A DNA stretch of 16,704 bases from Methylococcaceae bacterium (GTDB taxonomy: Bacteria; Pseudomonadota; Gammaproteobacteria; Methylococcales; Methylomonadaceae): contig JAUXDP010000032.1 in assembly GCA_030618325.1 (NCBI GenBank), positions 1 to 16,704 on the forward strand, read 5' to 3'. The position numbers and the translations under genes are program-made. The notes beneath the pieces are model-generated. The model did not search any database. It was not told where the DNA came from and saw nothing but the letters and a program-made list of their open reading frames with translations. How positions within the stretch are numbered: the stretch's first letter is position 1; every line of letters begins with the position of its first letter. Of this stretch, positions 7,749 to 14,682 are shown one piece after another.

Positions 7749-8507
7749 ATGTTTTTAATACCCAAGCCAGTTGGAAAATTCTTTCATCGCATGGCTTCCC
7801 CACCTTATTTTTATGATTTTACCGGTCGTTTGATTCCCTGGCTAAGCTGGATATTTCTATTCTTAGTTATTGCTGGATTATATGGTGGCTTGGTATTGGC
7901 ACCTGCAGATTATCAACAAGGTGATAGTTTCAGGATTATTTATATTCATGTGCCAAGTGCCTGGATGTCGTTATTTGTTTATGTAGTGATGGCAATAGCG
8001 GGTGGAATTGGCTTGATTTGGCGCATCAAACTGGCTGAAATTGTAGCCATCAGTAGTGCCTCAGTGGGTGCTGGGTTCACTTTTATTGCCTTGGTAACAG
8101 GTTCTTTATGGGGCAAGCCGATGTGGGGTACCTGGTGGGTTTGGGATGCCAGGTTAACTTCGGAATTGATTTTGCTTTTTTTATATCTAGGTGTGATTGG
8201 TTTGTACGGTGCTATTGATGATAAACGGACAGCTTCAAGAGCCGTTGCAATTCTGGCATTGGTCGGTGTAGTGAATATTCCGATTATTCATTATTCTGTT
8301 GAATGGTGGAATACCTTACATCAAGGGCCAACGGTTACCAAAATGGATAAACCGTCTATCCATATTAGTATGTTATGGCCGCTGCTAGTGATGGCAGTCG
8401 CTTTCAAATTTTATTATGTAATTGCCATGTTACAACGTGCTCGGACTGAATTAGTTGTTCGTGAACGTAACAGTCAGTGGGTGAAATTACTTTTGGAGTC
8501 AAAATGA
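7749..8507 (+). CDS. ccmC: Heme-handling protein CcmC
   Basis: Six-TM inner-membrane protein that binds heme at the periplasmic face and, with CcmD, attaches it to CcmE. The heme-handling tryptophan motif WGTWWVWDARLTS is at 126-138, between TM segments. The two expected heme-ligand histidines are visible: H67 in YIHVPSAW and H181 in IIHYSVEWW. The 252-residue length is normal. The upstream ATG at 7749 gives an N-terminus a few residues longer than E. coli CcmC, and a second in-frame ATG lies 14 codons on; neither has a strong Shine-Dalgarno sequence. The stop overlaps the ccmD start (ATGA). Confidence 0.97.
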   Translation: MFLIPKPVGKFFHRMASPPYFYDFTGRLIPWLSWIFLFLVIAGLYGGLVLAPADYQQGDSFRIIYIHVPSAWMSLFVYVVMAIAGGIGLIWRIKLAEIVAISSASVGAGFTFIALVTGSLWGKPMWGTWWVWDARLTSELILLFLYLGVIGLYGAIDDKRTASRAVAILALVGVVNIPIIHYSVEWWNTLHQGPTVTKMDKPSIHISMLWPLLVMAVAFKFYYVIAMLQRARTELVVRERNSQWVKLLLESK

Positions 8508-8671
8508 ATTGGCAAGAATTTTTTGCGATGGGCGGTTATGCCTTTTACGTCTGGGTGTCATATGCCATTACTTTTGTTGTTCTGTTGGCTCTTGTTATTA
8601 TGCCCATCATCCAACGGAAACAATTTATGCGCCAACAAACATTACGTCTGAAAAGACAGGAAAATCCATGA
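8504..8671 (+). CDS. ccmD: Heme exporter small subunit CcmD
   Basis: A 55-residue single-TM protein that stabilises the CcmC-CcmE heme complex and helps release it. It begins MNWQEFFAMGGYAFYVW, the common CcmD opening with 'FFxMGGYAxYVW'. One TM segment follows (about 16-36), then a basic cytoplasmic tail rich in K, R and Q. The start is set by the ATGA overlap with ccmC; a longer in-frame GTG start at 8477 was rejected because it would add residues inside ccmC. Its own stop overlaps the ccmE start (ATGA). Confidence 0.94.
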   Translation: MNWQEFFAMGGYAFYVWVSYAITFVVLLALVIMPIIQRKQFMRQQTLRLKRQENP

Positions 8672-9093
8672 AAGCAGCGAGAAAGCAACGTTTATACCTT
8701 ATTGGCCTGATTGTAATAGGTGTCAGTTTAGCGGTAACTTTTGCACTAAAATCCTTTAATGAAAATTTGATGTATTTTTTTTCGACTACGGAAGTGGTTG
8801 AAGGCAAAGCGCCAAATGATAGATTGTTTCGTTTAGGTGGCATGGTAGTTGACGGAAGTGTTGAAAGGCCTGAAGATGGAATGTTAGTACAGTTCAAGTT
8901 AACTGATTACGACAAGACAGTTATTGTCGAATACAGCGGGATCTTACCTGATTTATTTCGTGAAGGGCAGGGTATTGTTGCTAACGGTAAACTGAATAGC
9001 AAAGGGGTGTTTGTTGCACAAGAAGTACTGGCCAAACATGATGAAAATTATATGCCCCCAGAAGTTGGGGAAAGTTTAAAGAAAAAACTATGA
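8668..9093 (+). CDS. ccmE: Periplasmic heme chaperone CcmE
   Basis: Carries heme covalently between CcmC and the CcmF/H ligase. The 141-residue protein has a basic N-terminus (MKAARKQR), one TM anchor (about 9-27), a beta-barrel domain including LGGMVVDGSV (about 56-65), and the heme-binding motif HDENY at 124-128. This supplies the covalent-ligand His124 and the axial Tyr128, so it is the His-type and not the Cys-type CcmE. The start at 8668 is chosen from the 4-nt overlap with ccmD; an earlier in-frame ATG at 8509 would add unrelated residues. The stop overlaps the ccmF ATG (ATGA). Confidence 0.97.
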   Translation: MKAARKQRLYLIGLIVIGVSLAVTFALKSFNENLMYFFSTTEVVEGKAPNDRLFRLGGMVVDGSVERPEDGMLVQFKLTDYDKTVIVEYSGILPDLFREGQGIVANGKLNSKGVFVAQEVLAKHDENYMPPEVGESLKKKL

Positions 9094-11042
9094 TTCCAGA
9101 ATTAGGCCATTTTTCATTGATACTGGCGCTATGTATGGCGTTGATACTAGGTGTGTTACCCATTATTGGTACCGGACGTTCAATTCCCGGTTGGATAGCA
9201 GTTGCAAGGCCAGCCGCGTATGGTCAATTGTTTTTTGTTGCGATTGCCTATGGAGCATTGACCTATGCTTTTTTTGACCACGATTTTTCCGTTTCATACG
9301 TTGCTCATAATTCGAATACAGCGTTACCCTCGCTTTATCTTTTTTCTGGAGTTTGGGGGGGGCATGAAGGGTCTTTGTTGCTGTGGGCATTTGTTTTGTC
9401 ACTATGGACCGGGTTAGTTGCTTTTTTCAGTAAAAATATCCCGACAATTCTTATTGCTCGGGTGCTAGCTGTAATGGGCTTGGTCAGTATTGGTTTTTTG
9501 CTATTTTTATTGATGACCTCTAACCCTTTTGAACGGCTGTTTCCTGTGCCCATTGAAGGGAGGGATCTTAATCCCTTACTACAAGACCCTGGAATGGCTA
9601 TTCATCCCCCGATGTTGTATATGGGTTATGTAGGATTTTCTGTTGCTTTTGCTTTTGCTATTGCAGCATTAATAGGGGGGCGGTTAGATTCAGCATGGGC
9701 GCGTTGGTCAAGACCCTGGACCAACATTGCCTGGGTATTCTTGACTTTAGGCATTACCTTGGGAAGTTGGTGGGCTTATTATGAATTGGGTTGGGGAGGC
9801 TGGTGGTTTTGGGATCCGGTGGAAAATGCTTCCTTTATGCCTTGGCTGGTGGGCACGGCATTAATACATTCTTTGGCAGCAACAGAAAAACGCGGTGTTT
9901 TTAAAACCTGGACGGTATTATTAGCAATTTTTGCCTTTTCCTTAAGTTTATTAGGTACATTTCTGGTGCGGTCCGGTGTTTTGACTTCCGTTCATGCCTT
10001 TGCCACCGATCCGGGTCGAGGTTTATTTATTCTGGTTTTTTTAGCTGTCGTAATAGGTGGGTCATTGACTCTCTATGCTATCAGAGCGCCTCATGTAAAA
10101 TCCTCGGCAAGTTTTGAATTGGTTTCCCGTGAATCTTTGCTTTTAATTAATAATGTGCTGCTGGTTGTTACTGCTGCCAGTATATTATTGGGAACCTTGT
10201 ATCCATTACTTATTGATGCACTGGGTATGGGTAAACTCTCGGTGGGTCCACCTTACTTCAATGCTGTCTTTATCCCTTTAATGGCACCATTAGCATTTGC
10301 CGTAGGGTTTGGAATTTTGTTGCGATGGAAGCGTGATGATATTCTAATGTTATCCAGACGCCTGAGCTGGATATTTGTTGCTTGTATAACTGCTGGACTA
10401 TTAATACCACTTGCAATGCCCTTTTATTCTTGGAGTGCAGTATTAGGTGTTGCACTGGCACTCTGGACGACTGCAATTAGTTTGTTGGGCTTGTACGATC
10501 GCATGGGTAAAAGAAATTTTAGTTGGCAACGGTTAAAAAATATCCCCCTGGCCTTTTACGGTATGACTACGGCACATCTTGGGATTGCTGTCTTCGTTAT
10601 AGGTATTACCTTTACTTCTGTTTACAGTCAGGAAAAAGATGTTCGCTTGGCACCGGGGGAGCAGTTAGAAATGTCCGGGTATGTGTTTAACTTTCACCAT
10701 GTAAAAACAACGATGGGGCCAAATTATCAGGCTGACCAGGGGTTGCTGACGGTTACTTATAATGGCGAGCAAGTGGCTACACTGGAACCCCAAAAAAGGA
10801 TTTATCGGGTTCAGAAAATGCCGATGACAGAAGCAGCTATTGATGCTGGTGTTTTTCGGGATTTATTTGTTGCACTAGGTGAACCATTGGGCAATAGCGG
10901 AGCCTGGAGTTTCAGGATATACTATAAATCGTTTATTCGCTGGATTTGGTTTGGTGCACTGATTATGGCGTCTGGGGGCTTGATGGCTGCTTGTGATAGG
11001 CGCTATAGGTTGCAAAAAAAATCGCAAAAAAGTCATGCTTAA
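9090..11042 (+). CDS. ccmF: Cytochrome c heme ligase subunit CcmF
   Basis: Large inner-membrane protein that takes heme from CcmE and, with CcmH and CcmI, joins it to the CXXCH motif of apocytochrome c. The 650 residues contain many TM segments and the tryptophan-rich motif WWFWDPVENASF (about 238-249), preceded by LGSWWAYYELGWGG. The conserved histidine in GMAIHPPMLYMG (H172) and the WGGHEGS segment (about 89-95) are present, and the long periplasmic loop before the last TM (about 540-620) is intact. A run of eight G (9355-9362) encodes Trp-Gly-Gly in WGGHEGS. The gene overlaps ccmE by 4 nt and ccmG by 8 nt. Confidence 0.97.
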   Translation: MIPELGHFSLILALCMALILGVLPIIGTGRSIPGWIAVARPAAYGQLFFVAIAYGALTYAFFDHDFSVSYVAHNSNTALPSLYLFSGVWGGHEGSLLLWAFVLSLWTGLVAFFSKNIPTILIARVLAVMGLVSIGFLLFLLMTSNPFERLFPVPIEGRDLNPLLQDPGMAIHPPMLYMGYVGFSVAFAFAIAALIGGRLDSAWARWSRPWTNIAWVFLTLGITLGSWWAYYELGWGGWWFWDPVENASFMPWLVGTALIHSLAATEKRGVFKTWTVLLAIFAFSLSLLGTFLVRSGVLTSVHAFATDPGRGLFILVFLAVVIGGSLTLYAIRAPHVKSSASFELVSRESLLLINNVLLVVTAASILLGTLYPLLIDALGMGKLSVGPPYFNAVFIPLMAPLAFAVGFGILLRWKRDDILMLSRRLSWIFVACITAGLLIPLAMPFYSWSAVLGVALALWTTAISLLGLYDRMGKRNFSWQRLKNIPLAFYGMTTAHLGIAVFVIGITFTSVYSQEKDVRLAPGEQLEMSGYVFNFHHVKTTMGPNYQADQGLLTVTYNGEQVATLEPQKRIYRVQKMPMTEAAIDAGVFRDLFVALGEPLGNSGAWSFRIYYKSFIRWIWFGALIMASGGLMAACDRRYRLQKKSQKSHA

Positions 11043-11568
11043 GTATTTGACACCACTTTTTTTGTTTGTCATTTTGGCAGTTTTTCTTGCTATAGGCTTA
11101 AAGTTAAATCCTAAAGAAATTCCATCCCCTTTAATTGGCAGGCCGGTGCCTGATTTTTCTTTGCCGTTATTGCATCTTCCTGAAAAAAAATTGGGGAGTT
11201 CTAATCTCAAAGGTAGGGTCTGGTTATTGAATGTCTGGGCATCCTGGTGTGTTTCTTGCCGTGCTGAGCACCCCTTACTTAATCAATTGGCAAAAAAAGA
11301 GACCGTGACAATTATAGGTCTGAATTACAAGGATGATCCGGATAATGCCAAGCGATGGTTGAAGATGTTGGGTAATCCTTACAATGCAAGCGTCATGGAT
11401 CAGGATGGAAGAATTGGTATAGATTTTGGGGTGTATGGAGTTCCTGAGACATTTGTTATTGATAAGAAAGGCATTATTCGGCATAAACATACGGGACCGT
11501 TAACTATGGATGACATATCTGGGTCACTGGGGGACATGATTAAAGGGCTACAAAATGAGAGGATATAA
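11035..11568 (+). CDS. ccmG: Thiol:disulfide interchange protein CcmG/DsbE
   Basis: Membrane-anchored periplasmic thioredoxin that keeps apocytochrome c, via CcmH, reduced for heme attachment. The 177-residue protein has one N-terminal TM (about 6-22), the family phrase GRPVPDFSLP (35-44), the active site WASWCVSC (C72, C75), and the cis-proline loop GVYGVPETFVID. The ATG at 11035 is preferred because it directly gives the TM anchor and overlaps ccmF by only 8 nt; an earlier in-frame ATG (10993) lies deep inside ccmF. CcmG is the last gene of the tightly overlapping block; 238 nt follow before the next start. Confidence 0.96.
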   Translation: MLKYLTPLFLFVILAVFLAIGLKLNPKEIPSPLIGRPVPDFSLPLLHLPEKKLGSSNLKGRVWLLNVWASWCVSCRAEHPLLNQLAKKETVTIIGLNYKDDPDNAKRWLKMLGNPYNASVMDQDGRIGIDFGVYGVPETFVIDKKGIIRHKHTGPLTMDDISGSLGDMIKGLQNERI

Positions 11569-11634
11569 AAGTTTGTCTAGTTAAAAAATGGACCACAAAA
11601 TTAGGTGAAAATACCCATGTTATCTAATTGTTTT

Positions 11635-11655
11635 GTTAAATAACTTGTTATTTAC
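11635..11655 (+). other. AT-rich hairpin after ccmG
   Basis: GTTAAATAAC (11635-11644, one bulged T) and GTTATTTAC (11647-11655) form an AT-rich stem with a two-base loop. It could slow or end ccm transcription after ccmG, but the stem is weak and only three T follow it, so a terminator call is not justified. Confidence 0.3.
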
Positions 11656-11743
11656 TTTACAATTCAAAACACAAAATATGGTTTTCCCCCTTTTTCAGTT
11701 CAATTACTCTTAGCTAGGTTACTGCTTAAATCGTCACAAATAT

Positions 11744-11785
11744 TCTGAATATATTTTCTTCAAAACTATTGAAAGTATATTCAGA
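11744..11785 (+). promoter_or_regulatory. Dyad/hairpin immediately upstream of the unknown ccm-cluster gene
   Basis: TCTGAATATA (11744-11753) and TATATTCAGA (11776-11785) are perfect 10-bp inverted repeats. The spacer holds a second, imperfect pair (CTTCAA and TTGAAAG around a short loop), so the RNA could fold into a long stem. The Shine-Dalgarno AGGG of the next gene starts only a few bases after the right arm, so this may be an operator or a translational control hairpin. Confidence 0.45.
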
Positions 11786-11806
11786 TTGTTTTCAGGGTGT
11801 GGTGAA

Positions 11807-12904
11807 ATGAAATTTTTATACATAATAAAAAAATGTGAACAAGTAGGCCTTTTATTTTTTATTGTTTCTGTGGCTAATGCTGCTCCTATAGAAGATAGCG
11901 GAGGTTATTTAGATAATCAACTGGAAGCTTTTGCATTTGTAATTGATGAAGAAGCTATGGGGTTGGCTGACACTCCTACAATATCTCAGGGGGAAGTTAA
12001 GGAGTTACAAGATAGTACTGGAAAAAGTCAGGAGCAACAAAATTTGCTAAGTACTCAATATGATAAACCAAAAACCACACTTGGTGATTTACAAAAAGAT
12101 CAGGTGCGGCTTGGTGAAGCTAAGGTTTATTCCAGAAAAAGCACCAAAGAAGTTAATAGTGGCAACAGAGCGAATATAAATACTTTAAAAAATGATTTTC
12201 TTTTCAAGAATAAAATCACAAACTCCGATATTTTTAATCAAAATCAGTTATTTCTTAATAATCAAGATTTGAAAATGCTCGCACATGATATTTTTGGCGA
12301 ACAAACTCTTAACGATGTTTTGATGGCACGCGAAGAAGTAAAGATGTTGCTGAAACTTACAAATGCCTGGATTAAGGAAGTTTTGTTTGATGACCGTAAT
12401 TGGCGGCTGGAAGATAGCATCTATGGTAGTGCTGCAATCATGTTTATCAAAGATTCGTCCCTTATACGTTTTCTGAAAAAGCTTGACGGAAACCCCGATG
12501 GTATTAATCGAACCAGAAAATACTCTGAACAGCAGAATAATTCTCATGATAACTTAGGAATAGAAACTGACGCTGGACTTGTTCAAGGGAATTTTGGAGT
12601 TTTGGAATTTTGGAATAAATATTCCGGACTATTCTTTTATATAGTGCTTCCTATAATAATTTTGAGAGAAGTATATAAGCTAATTTCTAATACTTTAAAA
12701 CCTAAGAAAAAGCATAATAGTAGACGAGGCCCGATAAAAAAATCCAGGCACACAAATAAAAAGGAAAGGATTTCGGACATACCTCTTTCGGCTGATGATG
12801 GAATTGCAAGTAATAGAACTTCCAATTCTGGGGTAGCTAGAAGAGAAAAGTATAAACAGCCTTCTAGAAGAAAAGAACAAAGTAGTAGACGTCGAGTAAA
12901 ATGA
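11807..12904 (+). CDS. Unrecognised exported single-TM protein between ccmG and ccmH
   Basis: I do not recognise this 365-residue protein. It has a signal-peptide-like N-terminus (basic start, hydrophobic core LLFFIVSV at about 15-22, likely cleavage after ANA at 23-25). A polar, Gln/Asn/Lys-rich region follows (about 30-150), then a more ordered, probably helical part (about 152-228, including LNDVLMAREEVKMLLKLTNAW). One TM segment lies at about 274-292, and the tail (about 298-365) is strongly basic, rich in Arg, Lys and Ser and probably cytoplasmic. There are no Cys in the mature part, no CXXC, no His-rich heme site, and no known catalytic motif. Start ATG 11807 is chosen for its AGGG ribosome binding site and signal peptide; a TTG 21 nt upstream is also possible. 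Its place inside the ccm cluster suggests, but does not prove, a link to cytochrome c; it could also be an unrelated insertion. Confidence 0.75.
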   Translation: MKFLYIIKKCEQVGLLFFIVSVANAAPIEDSGGYLDNQLEAFAFVIDEEAMGLADTPTISQGEVKELQDSTGKSQEQQNLLSTQYDKPKTTLGDLQKDQVRLGEAKVYSRKSTKEVNSGNRANINTLKNDFLFKNKITNSDIFNQNQLFLNNQDLKMLAHDIFGEQTLNDVLMAREEVKMLLKLTNAWIKEVLFDDRNWRLEDSIYGSAAIMFIKDSSLIRFLKKLDGNPDGINRTRKYSEQQNNSHDNLGIETDAGLVQGNFGVLEFWNKYSGLFFYIVLPIIILREVYKLISNTLKPKKKHNSRRGPIKKSRHTNKKERISDIPLSADDGIASNRTSNSGVARREKYKQPSRRKEQSSRRRVK

Positions 12905-12925
12905 CGTTGGGAAAAGAAAGATCCT

Positions 12926-12976
12926 TGTTAAGGGCACCTCTATTGATACTAAAAAACTGTTAAGAGACAACCTCTA
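12926..12976 (+). repeat. Imperfect direct repeat upstream of ccmH
   Basis: TGTTAAGGGCACCTCTA (12926-12942) recurs as TGTTAAGAGACAACCTCTA (12958-12976), with a 2-nt indel and one substitution, 32 nt apart. It fills most of the 75-nt gap before ccmH and ends 3 nt before its ATG. It could be a pair of regulator sites or a small tandem duplication. No strong Shine-Dalgarno sequence is otherwise visible for ccmH. Confidence 0.45.
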
Positions 12977-12979
12977 CAT

Positions 12980-13441
12980 ATGAAGTTTATTTATTTAATA
13001 CTTTTATTCACTGTTCATTCAGTTTGTTTAGCAGCAGCTGTTGAGTATCGTGAATTTGAAAACCCGGAGCAAGAGAATAGTTATTACGAACTCATTGATG
13101 AATTACGCTGTCTGGTATGTCAAAACCAAACCATAGCTGATTCCAATGCTGATTTAGCAAAAGACCTACGTAGGCAGGTCCATGAGATGTTGCAAAAAGG
13201 TAAAACTCGGCAGGATATTATTGATTATATGTTATCCAGATATGGTGATTTTGTTTTATATCGGCCGCCATTAAAATCTAAAACAATACTGCTTTGGACC
13301 GGCCCATTTATTTTTCTAATTCTAGGTCTAATATTGTTATTCATTTTTATTCGTAAAAAGAAGTCAGAATCCCCCGCTGAGATGGATAAACAACAGCATC
13401 AACGTATTCGCCAGCTTTTAGATCAGGACAGAGATTCATGA
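12980..13441 (+). CDS. ccmH: Cytochrome c maturation protein CcmH (short form)
   Basis: Periplasmic thiol protein, anchored by its C-terminus, that works with CcmF and CcmG to reduce or hold apocytochrome c for heme ligation. The 153-residue protein has a signal peptide (about 1-20), the hallmark LRCLVCQNQ (C44, C47), the helical segment IADSNADLAKDLRRQV, the family phrase YMLSRYGDFVLYRPP (about 83-97), and one TM (about 103-125) with a basic tail. It is the short, unfused form; the CcmI part is a separate gene here, unlike the fused CcmH of E. coli. The stop overlaps the ccmI ATG by 4 nt. Confidence 0.96.
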   Translation: MKFIYLILLFTVHSVCLAAAVEYREFENPEQENSYYELIDELRCLVCQNQTIADSNADLAKDLRRQVHEMLQKGKTRQDIIDYMLSRYGDFVLYRPPLKSKTILLWTGPFIFLILGLILLFIFIRKKKSESPAEMDKQQHQRIRQLLDQDRDS

Positions 13442-14682
13442 ATATATTTTTTTGGCTGCTTGTAACTGCTATGACTGGGTTGGCTTTATGGATTATTGTA
13501 CCTCCATTGCTGAAACAGGAACAAGGCAAAGATTCAGAGCTCGATGATCAAAACATTGCTATTGCTAGGCTACGGTTAGCTGAACTTAGGACACAGCTGG
13601 AAGCTGGAGCAATAAACGAAAGCCAATACCAGGAACAGTATTCTGAACTGGAAATGGTTTTGAATGATGATCTTAGTTTGCAGGCACAGAAAAACGAGGA
13701 AAATACTACCGGTAGATGGATAATTGCCCCTGTTGCTATAGTGTTGCCAATATTGGCAGTTTCACTTTACATGGCATTAGGAAATTTTGATGCCATCGAA
13801 AGGGTTGGCTCAGATCAGTCTTCTGCGCACCAATCTGCTTCTGCCCCGGATGTTAATGCAATGGTCCAAGGGTTAGCAGCTAGATTAAAGCAACAACCGG
13901 ATGATGCAGAAGGTTGGGAGATGCTCGGCCGCTCCTACAAGTACTTAAAGCAATTTCAACAAGCGGCCGATGCTTTTGCCCAAGCATATCGTTTGCGGGG
14001 GGATCAAACTAATATATTACTTCAATATGCTGATTCACTAGCCATGGCAAAAGGTGGCAGCCTAAAAGGTCGACCTGCTGAGTTGGTTTATAAAGCCCTC
14101 AAACAATCACCCAATGATCAAACTGCACTATGGCTTGCTGGAATGGCTAAAGCTGAATCTGGGGCTTATTCTCAAGCTTTACAATATTGGCAACGCCTGA
14201 AGAAAATATTGCCACCTGATTCAGAATCTTATCAAGAGTTAATGGGTTTGATAGCAGAAGTCCAGACTCAAACCCCAGGTTCTGAAGTAGCGAATGTAGA
14301 AGCTGCCTTGCCAGAGGAAGTGGTTGCTACTACAAATGCTAAAGTTCAGGTTAAGGTTAGTTTGTCTCAGAGTTTAAAAGGTAAAACAAAACCAGAGCAC
14401 ACAGTTTTTATTTATGCCCAAGCAATGAATGGCCCCAAAATACCATTAGCTATTGTTCGGGAACAGGTTAAAAACTTGCCAATGACGGTGACTTTATCGG
14501 ATCAACAGGCTATGTCACCTATGATGAAGTTATCCAGTTTTGAACAGGTCAAATTAATTGCCCGTATTTCAAAAACGGGTAGTGCGATGCCGCAAAAAGC
14601 TGATTTGATCGGTGAAGTTGGGTCGATAAGTACAACCAAAAATAAATTGGTAGAAATTGAGATTTCCAAGGAAATCGAATAA
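13438..14682 (+). CDS. ccmI: Cytochrome c maturation apocytochrome chaperone CcmI (TPR)
   Basis: Delivers apocytochrome c to the CcmF/H ligase. The 414-residue protein has two N-terminal TM segments (about 2-22 and 95-115) flanking a cytoplasmic helical loop with the family pattern NIAIARLRLAELRTQLEAG. A periplasmic tetratricopeptide region follows (about 140-265: DAEGWEMLGRSYKYL, AADAFAQAYRL, ALWLAGMAKAESGAYSQALQYW). The C-terminal beta-rich domain (about 300-410) is the kind seen in longer CcmI proteins. Its start overlaps ccmH (ATGA) and its stop overlaps hemN by one base (TAATG), so the three are probably translated together. Confidence 0.93.
   Translation: MNIFFWLLVTAMTGLALWIIVPPLLKQEQGKDSELDDQNIAIARLRLAELRTQLEAGAINESQYQEQYSELEMVLNDDLSLQAQKNEENTTGRWIIAPVAIVLPILAVSLYMALGNFDAIERVGSDQSSAHQSASAPDVNAMVQGLAARLKQQPDDAEGWEMLGRSYKYLKQFQQAADAFAQAYRLRGDQTNILLQYADSLAMAKGGSLKGRPAELVYKALKQSPNDQTALWLAGMAKAESGAYSQALQYWQRLKKILPPDSESYQELMGLIAEVQTQTPGSEVANVEAALPEEVVATTNAKVQVKVSLSQSLKGKTKPEHTVFIYAQAMNGPKIPLAIVREQVKNLPMTVTLSDQQAMSPMMKLSSFEQVKLIARISKTGSAMPQKADLIGEVGSISTTKNKLVEIEISKEIE

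Noticed and set aside
8509..8667. Longer CcmE reading frame starting at 8509
   Set aside because: The extra residues overlap ccmD in another frame and do not resemble CcmE; the ATG at 8668 gives the normal TM anchor and the 4-nt overlap.
9163..9553. Minus-strand open frames inside ccmF and other ccm genes
   Set aside because: These are antisense shadows of strongly conserved membrane protein genes; they lack ribosome binding sites and family motifs.
10993..11034. Longer CcmG starting inside ccmF at 10993
   Set aside because: It would overlap ccmF by 50 nt and put a basic stretch before the TM anchor without need; 11035 gives the standard form.
11569..12979. Unknown ccm-cluster gene as part of an insertion sequence or integrated element
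   Set aside because: No transposase, integrase, terminal inverted repeats or target-site duplication could be found around it.
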